64,000 nt of DNA from Mimachlamys varia (lineage: Eukaryota > Mollusca > Bivalvia > Pectinida > Pectinidae). Shown in pieces: positions 34,851 through 45,562 of the stretch. The notes beneath the pieces are model-generated. The model had not been told where the DNA came from, did no database searches, and saw only the letters and a program-made list of their open reading frames with translations. Both the position numbers and the translations under genes were made by a program. Each line of letters starts with the position of its first letter. Position 1 is the first letter of the stretch. The stretch spans positions 6,200,001 through 6,264,000 of the forward strand of contig OX392529.1 in NCBI GenBank assembly GCA_947623455.1. The letters run 5' to 3'.

Positions 34851-35411
34851 AGCCCCTCGTGTAATCAAAATTGAAAAAACTCCGAGTAAAACTCATAAAA
34901 TCTGTTTGTAACAATCTTCAAAGCAAGGAGATGTCCATAACAAAAATGGCTGCAGAACAATGAAATGTTTAATTTGATTTAAATCAGACACTCGATCTAA
35001 TTTAAATGTTGTAAAAGAACGCCTCAGTGAGAAATATGCATGTCCTATATACAATTAACATAGAGAAGAACAAAAACTAGCGAATCCAATATACTTAAGA
35101 TTGTCCGTATGTCGTTCTAGGTGGGGGGAAATAACGCGAATTGTAACGTGGTTCTCCCAAATATAACTAAAGAAAGGACCAGGGGCTCGAGATAGTCATT
35201 GAAATTACGCTTTGTGATTTTCTATCATGATATTTACTCGTTTCGTGCTAGTGGCCGTCCTTTGTTTCTGTGTAATTTGTGTATTAACACTACATGCGAC
35301 GTACAGCATTGTAGCAATGTCTTGGGTACTTCTGTACACATTGTTACAGTCACTCACTATTCTACGGGATAAATCACCAGTTAAAACAATCGTAATCAAA
35401 GCACCAACACA
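34851..35411. other. No gene supported
   Basis: Unique sequence. The plus frame at 35227 begins with a hydrophobic run (MIFTRFVLVAVLCFCVICVL) but reads directly into the 25-bp array. I see no convincing splice donor before it, so it is not called. Confidence 0.4.
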
Positions 35412-36238
35412 CAAACAAATATTGTCACAGCATCATCATAGAAATATTGTCACAGCATCAACATACAAATATTGTCACAGCATCATCATACAAATATTGT
35501 CACAGCATCAACATACAAATATTGTCACAGCATCAACATACAAATATTGTCACAGCATCAACATACAAATATTGTCACAGCATCAACATACAAATATTGT
35601 CACTGCATCATCATACAAATATTGTCACAGCATCATCATACAAATATTGTCACAGCATCATCATACAAATATTGTCACAGCATCAATAACAAATATTGTC
35701 ACAGCATCATCATACAAATATTGTCACAGTATCATCATACAAATATTGTCACAGCATCATCATACAAATATTGTCACAGCATCAACATACAAATATTGTC
35801 ACAGCCTCAACATACAAATATTGTCACAGCATCATCATAGAAATATTGTCACAGCATCATCATAGAAAAATTGTCACAGCAACATCATACAAATATTTTC
35901 ACAGCATCATACAAATATTGTCACAGCATCAACATACAAATATTGTCACAGCATCAACATACAGATATTGTCACAGCATCAACATACAAATATTGTCACA
36001 GCATCAATAACAAATATTGTCACAGCATCATCATATAAATATTGTCACAGCATCATCATACAAATACTGTCACAGCAACATCATACAAATATTGTCACAG
36101 CATCAACATACAAATATTGTCACAGCATCAACATACAAATATTGTCACAGCATCAACATACAAATATTGTCACGGCATCAACATACAAATATTGTCACAG
36201 CATCAAAATACAAATATTGTCACAGCAACATCATACAA
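35412..36238. repeat. 25-bp tandem array, ~33 copies
   Basis: The unit is caaatattgtcacagcatca plus acata or tcata. Short units with catcaataa appear at 35684 and 36003, again suggesting block duplication. Stop-free plus frames of up to 212 residues are artefacts. Confidence 0.95.
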
Positions 36239-36268
36239 AGGAAAACAAGATAGTCAGACTTAAATAAA

Positions 36269-36535
36269 TTGGAAATGGGTGGGCACAATAGAATCCCGTA
36301 TGAAAAACGTATATGTCAACATTGTAAGAGTGATATAGAGGAGGAGTTTCATTTCATCCTTAAAAGTACGTTTTATAAACGTTTGCGTTACCTGTAAATC
36401 AAGACTTACAATAGAAGTAATCCCTCTCTGTATTAACTTAGTAAGTTGCTGAATACCCATAACGTAAAAAAAATGTTTGTTGGGTAAATTCCTATGCCAT
36501 GCCTCAAAATTACGTACTTGTCAAACTTGGTCAAC
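36269..36535 (+). pseudogene. LINE (non-LTR retrotransposon) ORF2 C-terminal fragment
   Basis: 36269-36396 reads LEMGGHNRIPYEKRICQHC, then EEEFHFILKSTFYKRLRYL and a stop. This is the typical zinc-knuckle end of LINE ORF2 (R-x-C-x2-C … E-x-HF … C-P-x-Y-x2-LR). The third cysteine position reads S/T. After the stop, a shifted frame near 36456-36535 gives LLNTHNVKKMF and LGKFLCHASKLR, also typical of the last ORF2 helix. It is a truncated, frameshifted relic starting just after the 25-bp array. Confidence 0.65.
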
Positions 36536-36815
36536 ACAATGTTTAATTATATATTGAGGTTATTATTCATATTGCTGTGTTGTATACATGTTTCTGATCT
36601 CTGCACTTTTGTAATAACTTACTGTTTTGAAATATTTCGCGCCATTGCGCAATTATGAAAAATTGATAAGCTGCAATGCTTAAGATTAATACAAGAATTA
36701 AAAAAAATGAATTGAGTCACCAACATACGACATAGACTATAACTACATAAGGTGCGAGTATGTGACATATTGTAAACACCAACAAAATATGTAAAACTCA
36801 CCTTTCCACGTGTAC
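36536..36815. other. No gene seen
   Basis: AT-rich. It may include the LINE 3' untranslated tail. No tail repeat could be defined. Confidence 0.4.
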
Positions 36816-36893
36816 TAAAACCGAATACCGAAGTATCTACCATTACCGATCGGCTAAATCGATTTTGAGTTCGGATTATGATCTTGTTAACTC
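36816..36893. mobile_element. Penelope-like 3'-end fragments in inverted contact
   Basis: 36818-36834 (ccgaataccgaagtatc) is the reverse complement of the family's 3' terminus. 36849-36893 (taaatcgattttgagttcgg, attatgatcttgttaac) is the same region in forward orientation, stopping short of the terminus where the Harbinger-like sequence begins. Confidence 0.55.
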
Positions 36894-36932
36894 TAACTCA
36901 TTAGAGAGGTTAAGCAACTATACGTGTACGTC

Positions 36933-36963
36933 TACGTGTACGTGTAGCCTACACGTACACGTA
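36933..36963. repeat. Perfect 15-bp-arm palindrome in the Harbinger 5' region
   Basis: tacgtgtacgtgtag, one C, then the exact reverse complement. Further ACGTGTACG motifs occur at 36922 and 37013. A second small hairpin (cgtaaaa … ttttacg) lies at 36989-37009. Confidence 0.9.
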
Positions 36964-37115
36964 CACGTTGACGTGATTAGACATTTCGTAAAAAACGACG
37001 TTTTACGTCGCGTACGTGTACGTGTAGGCATATATGGTACGGACCATCTGATTGGTTATTTTGCTTTGATCTGGACAAATGAAATTTCCATTTTCATGCA
37101 ATCTATATCCTCATA

Positions 37116-37740
37116 ATGGCGGCAAACAATCGTCTGGCACTTCTTTCGGGTGACGAGGATTTGCTTCTTTTATCCTTACGCAAAGAAGGTTCTGCATATG
37201 TTCCACGAATGGATTATGAAGGGCGCTCGAATGACCAGTGCAGGAATCTCTTTCGATTCGAAAAGGATGATTTAAGAATCCTTTGTCATGCACTCCAGAT
37301 TCCTGAGAAAGTGCAATGTAAGAATAGGACAGTTTGTACGGGTTCAGAGGGTCTATGCGTATTATTGCGTTTGCATACCCAAGCAGACTGGAAGATCTTC
37401 ATATTGTTTTTGGAAGGACCAATGTAGAAATTTCCTACATCGTGAATGAAATGCTAGATTTTATATACGAGAAACACAGCCATTTATTACATAATATGGA
37501 CCACTCTTGGCTTTCTTTTCGTCATCTTGATGAATTTTCCGCGGCCGTCAGGAACCACGGTGCGCCTTTAGACAATTGTTGAGGTTTTATCGATGAAACT
37601 GTTCGACCAATATGTCGCCCAGCCGAGAATCAGAAAGTTGTGTTCAATGGCCATAAGATAACTCACAGTCTGAAATTTCAAAGTATAGTACAATTGTAAC
37701 ACCAAATGGATTGATAGTTAATCTGTTTGGACCAATTACC
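37116..37740 (+). pseudogene. Harbinger (HARBI1-like) transposase, N-terminal half, broken
   Basis: From ATG 37116 the frame reads MAANNRLALLSGDEDLLLLS, then FRFEKDDLRILCHALQIPEK and TGSEGLCVLLR. This matches the N-terminal helical domain of PIF/Harbinger transposases (R-F-x-K-x2-L … LC-x-LLRR-AYP-R). A single-base loss near 37368 shifts the frame, and AYPSRLEDLHIVFGRTNVE follows in the next frame. NHGAPLDNC is followed by TGA where the family has Trp, then GFIDETVRPICRP with the first catalytic Asp, NGHKITHSLKFQS, another shift, and TPNGLIVNLFGPI. The sequence ends before the second Asp and the Glu. It has at least two frameshifts and one stop, and is truncated. Confidence 0.8.
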
Positions 37741-37746
37741 TAAACT

Positions 37747-38190
37747 CACCATTGATTCAACTGAGGGCAAATATCAACAGAGGACAGATTTACATGGAGA
37801 AGCTTAAACACGAACAAGATAATAAGACCAGGTATTCCGTAAGGGTAAGCGTCTTCTGCTTCATCGACGACAGTCGTCATGTAAATCTTGGTCACATCCA
37901 AGTAAGCATCAATCGTCAAAGTGAGAACCGAGTCATCATTGTCAATCACAACAAGTAAGCACACTAATACGCACACTCAAAAACGTCCATCTTCACATCA
38001 CACAAAGATACAGAATATTTCTCGATGAGATCAAGATGGCTACCATAAAACTTGCCCATAGTCTTTATCAACCTGCATCTCTTGAATCCATTCAAATACA
38101 CTACAGAAACCAAGATAGAGTGTACTCGGATCAATATCTGAGATATCGAATTAAATGCGACATATAAACATCGTACGTTTGATGCCACTA
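37747..38190 (-). mobile_element. Penelope-like element, C-terminal and 3' remnant (minus)
   Basis: The minus strand reads NGFKRCRLIKTMGKFYGSHL, then EKYSVSLCDVKMDVFECAY from 38090 to 37964. The family tail follows (gatgaagcagaagacgcttac). It points toward the forward 3' fragment at 36849, with the Harbinger piece between. Confidence 0.7.
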
Positions 38191-41100
38191 TAAACAGAAA
38201 ACACGGAACAGAATTGACACGAAGACAACTGATAAGGACAAAGAAAGTGAAGCTTCAATTTCGATAACGTGTATTTCAAAAGCGTACTTTAGTTTTTTTA
38301 TGACTCCCACCTTGGAACATAATGCAAAGTACCTAAATAATGCAACGTTCCCAAAGTTAAAGCCGGAGCAAACTCAGCGAAATCACAAAACTAGTGAACA
38401 TAATGAAAACCGGAGTTTGCAAATTGCATTACGGAATATTTTCCCCTGAGATATAATGAAGACGGTCAAAAAGTGTCCATATTCGTTATTTCTATTTTAC
38501 CGACAATCCACTGTTCTTTTTTGTCCTTACATAGTGGATACTATTCAACCGTTACCTTAGAAGTGTCCAGCTTGACCAATAGTTGGTTGGTGCTGACGAT
38601 CAGGAACATACTGAAGGATTATCTTCAGGTCATCTTTAGCGATCTGTTGTTGTGTCCCAAAGGATTACGTCAATCTGAATTAAAATACCAAACACGAGTT
38701 AAATACGACGTGGATATACGAAAAAAACTCTGATTTTATACATGTATATTAAAACTTGATAACACTTGCTTATTTACCGCATAGCTAGTTAACAGTACAT
38801 TGTGAAAACGAGCAATATACTTGCTCTGTTAGAAACAATACATTGAGGCTTTAAAAAGATTGATTAAATATAATTACAAAACATTGTTTCCGTTTCAAAA
38901 CATACTTTCTACAATTATTCTGCTTTGATATAGTTCAGATCCTACGTTACCAGGGAGGTGTTGTGAAATGACCAGTCAAATGTACTGGCGCTTAACTCGA
39001 GTCTAATATACCTATCGTATAAAGAGGAACATGTTTACATTAAATCTAAAAGGTAAACAACAATAAAGAGGTATTTAATGTATGATGACGTAGATAGAAC
39101 TCAGACAAGAACAGTATACGCTAAAATATTTATGTAAGCAAAATCTGTGACACTAAAATGTTTTTGTGTAAAAATATATATTTATGAAGGTTTAGAGTTC
39201 TTTAACTGTTATGCTGATTAATGTAATATGGAATTACATGTCCATGAGTAATTGAACTGGGAAACTACTTAACTTAATGGATGCCGGAATAAATGGTGTT
39301 TAGTCAAAGTTAAATAAAACACAAACAGTTTATTCTGAAACAGTGGAGGATTTAAGAAAAAACGATTACCTTGGCACTATGCATATTTTTCTGAAATGAA
39401 AAAGCCTTTAAACAAATAGATTGCACAACCCATTTATATACTCTGTCCCTCCAAAAATGCCCCCAACAAAACAAACAAAACAAACAAAATAAAGAAATGA
39501 AAAGTAAAATAAAAAATAGATATATAAATACACAAAAAAATGATCCATTCCATTCAGAAAACGTTATGAAATGAATATAATTTTATATGTACAGTATACT
39601 GTTTAATCAAAAGTGAAATTTCTGATTCTTTGAAGGTGTATTACCATATAAGTTTATATCTCTATAGTAATCATTAACTTATATAAATAGCGCGTTAACT
39701 AAACAAATAATTGACAATACCAGGGAACGTAACCGAAAAGTGCAAGGTAAAGAATGCCATGTCAAACACATCTAGTAAAGTGTTGTTCAGATAGATGTTA
39801 TCAAGGAAATTGATCAAAGACATCAAATAATTATTTGTCAAATTAATAATCTTTTATTTATTTTTTAAATGTTAAATAAGTTTCCGAATGCAGTAGTTTA
39901 CATATGAAATCTCCCTCAAAATAGTGAGAGAGAATAGGAGTTCTTCCAAGGGAAATTAACAATTCAGAAAATGTTAATTGGTATCATAATACAAATCAAC
40001 CTGTCGAAAACGGTTCTAAAAGTAAAACTATTAAAAAGCTAATATAGTGGACTTCAAATAATACCATCTCTTATATAAACAGAGCCGCGCAGTTATTATT
40101 CTCTTTATCTTTATTTCCCCAACAAATAAAGATTCACAAATAGAATAACAATTACATCATACAATCAACATATAAACAAGAATAGTTTGAATATGCATAT
40201 ACAAACTTATTTCACACACAAGCAATTATATTGAAATATCAATTGTTTGCAAATTTGAATATTTTATCATAAGAATACAAAACTCACAGTATATAAAAAA
40301 TATACTACATGTATTATTCATAGCTGAAATTTAAAACATAACTTAAGTAGTTAAAAGTTACCTATGCCTACTAGTGATAAGGAACTTTGTACTAACAAAT
40401 ACTAATCATAATTTGTTATGCGGACACTTATTTGTCATAAAACACGAAAAATAGTAAACCGTTAATAGGAAAACATTGAATTTAAGGGATGGCAAAGGCA
40501 AATGTTTATTATGACGTCATATGAATAAGAATATCAACGTTTCCAAAACCTTACTGAATCATGGTAGATCTCTGATACACTTTAAATGATTCGTGATGTT
40601 GACAATTCTGTTATTAACAATCCAATGCTAGTCGTACACGTGTTGATTCTCTGTTTGGCCATGTCACGCTGGCGTGAAGGCGTATTTAATTTAATTGGAT
40701 AGATACATTATAAGCTTTGTTCTCCGTCGAAGTAAAACTTAACAGTTGCATATGTAATTGGTTACGTATTTTATGCAGACATCATTGAACACAGAGAGAT
40801 AAAGTGAATCAATGGCAGACTCTACGTGTACTGATTGATGTTGTCTACGGCTCAGTGACTATCAGTATCAGACTATGCGTGTTGTACTTCGGAAACAAGT
40901 GTTTACTCTGTCATAATCTGCGGCTACTCCTCATCTTAGATATCGAACAACATAACAATTTAATATGACATGGGGTTCGTTGGGATATCTCCTGAGCTCC
41001 CCTCAGCAGGCTCTGTCGCTCCCAGCTCTTCAGTTATTTATTTATGAATGCCTTCGCCATGCCAATTTCGTATCTTTGGTAGACAATGCCAAATTCAAAC

Positions 41101-41640
41101 GGTAATGCCGATTCTGTGATTTCCCAGTTGTTATCCCCAGAATACGGAATGGCTGTTTGTCAGCGTTCTGTGGCCGGCCTCTGGAACCGACCCAGCCACA
41201 TAGACCGTACCAATCTCGCTCCAATGTTCGCGAGTTCAAGCCCCGCTGAGCACACACATTAGATCCATACCCTGTTCAGTCAGGCGTAACATAACGCGGT
41301 TTCATGGAGTGGAACGCTTTGTTCTTTTACGCCGTTAAATCCTGTACTCGCGTCAACACTGTGATGAAATATTCAGAAGTGAAACCAATCTTTCTGCCAG
41401 TTTGGTTCTTCTATAAATCAGGCACCTGAAAACGAGGAAAGGTACATACATTATACCTGTATATATGTTAGTGCATATTACATATTTATATACCGCCTAT
41501 ATCTCACTTTTTATCTCGGATCTTTGTCGGGTATAAACAGTATTAGCTCTCTAGTGTTTTTTACTGTATGTAAATCTAATCAGCCGGCGGAGGCTGACTC
41601 TGTGGGTACTGTGTTAGTCGTTGACCATGACAGTAATTGA
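38191..41640. other. Long AT-rich stretch without a supported gene
   Basis: The 86-residue plus frame (38473-38733) and the 71-residue minus frame (41042-41257) have no recognisable family. A poly-purine stretch with (caaaa)n-like text is at 39465-39500. Near 41225 the plus strand has a B-box-like agttcaagccccgc without a matching A-box. The interval 38750-40600 is strongly AT-rich. Confidence 0.5.
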
Positions 41641-41644
41641 GACG

Positions 41645-43618
41645 ATACACCGGGGCCTCACTCCAACAGATAAAAACCTTTAACGATATGGGGATGTAAA
41701 TACGTAAATACACCCGGGCCTCACTCCAACAGATAAATCACCTGTAACGATATGGGGATGTAAATACACCGGGGCCTCACTCCAACAGATAAATCACCTG
41801 TAACGATATGGGGATGTAAATACACCGGGGCCTCACTCCAATAGATAAATCACCTGTAACGATATGGGGATGTAAATACACCGGGGCCTCACTCCAACAG
41901 ATAAATCACCTGTAACGATATGGGGATGTAAATACACCGGGGCCTCACTCCAACAGATAAATCACCTGTAACGATATGGGGATGTAAATACACCGGGGCC
42001 TCACTCTAACAGATAAATTACCTGTAACGATATGGGGATGTAAATACATAAATACACCGGGGCTTCACTCCAACAGATAAATTACCTGTAACGATATGGG
42101 GATGTAAATACGTAAATACACCTGGGCTTCACTCCAATAGAAAAATTACCTGTAACGATATGGGGATGTAAATACGTAAATACACCTGGGCTTCACTCCA
42201 ACAGATAAATTACCTGTAACGATATGGGGATGTAAATACGTAAATACACCTGGGCTTCACTCCAACAGATAAATCACCTGTAACGATATGGGGATGTAAA
42301 TACACCGGGGCCTCACTCCAACAGATAAATCACCTGTAACGATATGGGGATGTAAATACACCGGGGCCTCACTCCAATAGATAAATTACCTGTAACGATA
42401 TGGGGATGTAAATACACCGGGGCCTCACTCCAACAGATAAATCACCTGTAACGATATGGAGATGTAAATACACCGAGGCCTCACTCCAACAGATAAATTA
42501 CCTGTAACGATATGGGGATGTAAATACACCGGGGCCTCACTCTAACAGATAAATCACCTGTAACGATATGGGGATGTAAATACATAAATACACCGGGGCC
42601 TCACTCCAACAGATAAATCACCTGTAACGATATGGGGATGTAAATATACCGGGGCCTCACTCCAACAGATAAATTACCTGTAACGATATGGGGATGTAAA
42701 TATACCGAGGCCTCACTCCAACAGAAAAATTACCTGTAACGATATGGGGATGTAAATATACCGAGGCCTCACTCCAACAGAAAAATTACCTGTAACGATA
42801 TGGGGATGTAAATACACCGGGGCCTCACTCCAACAGAAAAATTACCTGTAACGATATGGGGATGTAAATACACCGGGGCCTCACTCCAACAGATAAATCA
42901 CCTGTAACGATATGGGGATGTAAATACACCGGGGCCTCACTCCAACAGATAAATCACCTGTAACGATATGGGGATGTAAATACACCGGGGCCTCACTCCA
43001 ACAGATAAATTACCTGTAACGATATGGGGATGTAAATACACCGGGGCCTCACTCCAACAGATAAATCACCTGTAACGATATGGGGATGTAAATACACCGG
43101 GGCCTCACTCCAACAGATAAATCACCTGTAACGATATGGGGATGTAAAGACACCGGGGCCTCACTCCAACAGATAAATTACCTGTAACGATATGGGGATG
43201 TAAATACACCGGGGCCTCACTCCAACAGAAAAATTACCTGTAACGATATGGGGATGTAAATACACCGGGGCCTCACTCCAACAGATAAATCACCTGTAAC
43301 GATATGGGGATGTAAATACACCGGGGCCTCACTCCAACAGATAAATCACCTGTAACGATATGGGGATGTAAATACACCGGGGCCTCACTCCAACAGATAA
43401 ATTACCTGTAACGATATGGGGATGTAAATACACCGGGGCCTCACTCCAACAGATAAATCACCTGTAACGATATGGGGATGTAAATACACCGGGGCCTCAC
43501 TTCAATAGATAAATCACCTGTAACGATATGGGGATGTAAATACACCGGGGCCTCACTCCAACAGATAAATCACCTGTAACGATATGGGGATGTAAATACA
43601 CCGGGGCCTCACTCCAAC
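41645..43618. repeat. 56-bp minisatellite, ~35 copies
   Basis: The unit is caccggggcctcactccaac, agataaatcacctgtaacga, tatggggatgtaaata. Longer units of about 64 bp carry an extra cgtaaata or cataaata at about 41700, 42045-42250 and 42580. The longer units preferentially carry gcttcac for gcctcac, so the two unit types form blocks. Copies are otherwise nearly identical. Confidence 0.97.
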
Positions 43619-43789
43619 GCCTGTAAATACGAGAATACAGCATGTTTTAATGCATTTAAAATTGCACAAAATCTATACAGTAGCAATTACAACAGACGCC
43701 ATTTACATATCTGTTGATTGGAAATATGTAAATATATAATACATTTATTATTAAAATTGCAGTCGATGAACAAATTCTATTTTTCTCTG

Positions 43790-44337
43790 ATGTGTCTGGT
43801 TGTCATCCTTTTTTGTCAGTTTTTGATTGTCTCCATCCTATGGTGTTAACATGTCGCAGCTGATTCGTTATTCTAGGGATTAATTGCTCTCAATATCGAG
43901 ATTTTCGTGATAGATGTCAACTGCTGACGAACAAACTTACGGCACAGGGATTCGAGAGATACAGGTTGATAAAGGCTTTGGGCAAGTTTTATGGTAGCCA
44001 TCTTGATCTCATCGAGAAATATTCTGTATCTTTGTGTGATTTGAAGATGGACATTTTTGAGTTTGCGTATTTGTGTGCTTGCTTGTTGTGATGAAAATGA
44101 TGACTCGGTTCTCATTTTGAAGATTGATGCTTACTTGGATGTGACAAAGATTTACATGGCGGGTGTCGTCGATGAAGCAGAAACCCTTACTCTTACAGAA
44201 CACATGGTCTTATTATCTTGTACTTTAACGAGGGTTTCCGTGTAAATCTTTCCTTTGTTCCTATTTTGCCGTTGATTTAATCGATTTTGAGTTCGGATTA
44301 TCGTTGTGTTGACGCTTTGGTATTCTCTGGATTTGTT
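43790..44337 (+). mobile_element. Penelope-like element, C-terminal and 3' remnant (plus)
   Basis: 43830-44080 carries the family C-terminal coding text: atcctatggtgttaacatgt, gattttcgtgatagatgtca, gcaagttttatggtagccat, then gatggacatttttgagtttg. The tail follows with gatttacatggcgggtgtcg and ends cgctttggtattctc at about 44332. Frames are broken by stops. Small minus frames here are shadows. Confidence 0.75.
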
Positions 44338-45335
44338 TAATGTCTGACGCAAATCCAGTCTTAGGATGTCTATTATTTATCTTTTATAAAGCAACAGTGT
44401 ATCTGATAATATTAGCTATGATTATCTATTGGGTCACTGTATTGTTCTCTACCGTCTACTACACATGTTCATATATACTCCTCTTTATGTATGATATTTG
44501 TTATTCATGTTCTTTGTGGTGTGGTATTAGAACTTCAGGCTTCTTTTCATCTGCCCTCGATTATATCTTCACTAGTAATTTGGCTGTGTGATAAAAACTC
44601 AAAACAGAGAATGTGAAACAATATCTAATAGTATAGTATATGGATATTTTATATGGATAGAGATGTATTAATGCCGATTTCATACTTATAACTGTTTTTG
44701 AGAACTTCGATTACAAGATCTAGCAACCGTTGTAATTTATACTGTAATTGTTATATATTTCAATCACCATAAGATAGGATTGTTATACATCCAGTCTAAC
44801 TGTGATCTGTATAACTGTTATATATCAATCAATAAGGTGTCATGCAATATATATACATAAATGAATCACGCATTTTATATAAAATATATATCCACATCTT
44901 TTTAAAATAAATGATATATTGCCCACCCAAACTTGACTTAAGAGACTAATATAACTAAAATAAATTTACTATACAGAAACTGAAATTTGATCGCAACATA
45001 AACTATTAAAAAATTATATCAGATAGTGTCTTCTTTTAAACATGAAATATGCTGACCTGGCTAAAATAAGTTGCACATGAGGTTCATTCATAAGATACAT
45101 AAGATATGCACATCCAGTATATCATATATATATGAAAATGGTGTCATCTCCATGGATACATACCTACAGTTGACGTTGTCATTCCTAAATATTATCTATC
45201 CAGTAAAATAATGACGTTAATTAGGCTGTATTGTTATATCGATGAAACGAAAAGCACAAAACAAACAACAAAATCAAAACAATCGTCAAAGAAAGGAAGG
45301 AAGTGGGAATGTGGAATGTCGAGAGATGCAGGATA
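44338..45335. other. No gene seen
   Basis: AT-rich unique DNA. A hydrophobic 83-residue plus frame at 44340-44591 is explained by T-rich composition. Confidence 0.5.
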
Positions 45336-45562
45336 ATGATGACTGAGCATGTTTTATGGTCGCCATCTTGGTCTTATTGAGAAATATTTTGAATCCTTGT
45401 ATGCTATAAAGGTGGATGTTTTTGAATATGCTCATTTATGTGCTTACTTGTTGTGGTTGAAAATGATGACTTTTTCTTCTTCTTACTTTGATGACTAGAT
45501 GTTTACTTGGATGTGACCAAGATTTTTGGTTTTGTGGACGCTTCGGTACTCTCTGATTTTTT
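45336..45562 (+). mobile_element. Penelope-like 3' remnant with internal deletion
   Basis: It matches gcatgttttatggtcgccat, atgtttttgaatatgctcat and gtgcttacttgttgtggttg. It then jumps from gatgtgaccaagattt directly to gttttgtggacgcttcggta, losing about 130 bp of the tail. A CT-rich expansion (tttttcttcttctt) sits at 45472. Confidence 0.7.

Larger units (their letters stand above)
36902..37743 (+). mobile_element. PIF/Harbinger DNA transposon, 5' half
   Basis: It contains a Harbinger-like transposase relic (separate entry). The left end may be at 36904 (gagaggttaagcaactatac), preceded by TTA, the usual 3-bp target for this superfamily. No matching inverted terminus is present on the right, where the sequence changes at about 37745 to a minus-strand Penelope-like fragment. 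The element is therefore truncated. Confidence 0.55.

Noticed and set aside
3533..36238. Idea that stop-free strands in several arrays reflect selection for translation
   Set aside because: For units of 25-41 bp, a stop-free strand in all frames is not rare by chance, and frame cycling destroys any constant protein product.
35227..36267. 212-residue plus frame with an N-terminal hydrophobic segment, and related frames
   Set aside because: All but the first ~60 codons are 25-bp array. The hydrophobic start has no family resemblance and no clear splice donor.
41042..41257. 71-residue minus frame, and a B-box-like word near 41225
   Set aside because: No family recognised, and no A-box at the right distance, so neither a gene nor a SINE call is supported.
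44340..44591. 83-residue hydrophobic plus frame
   Set aside because: T-rich DNA gives hydrophobic codons by composition. No family or splice context.
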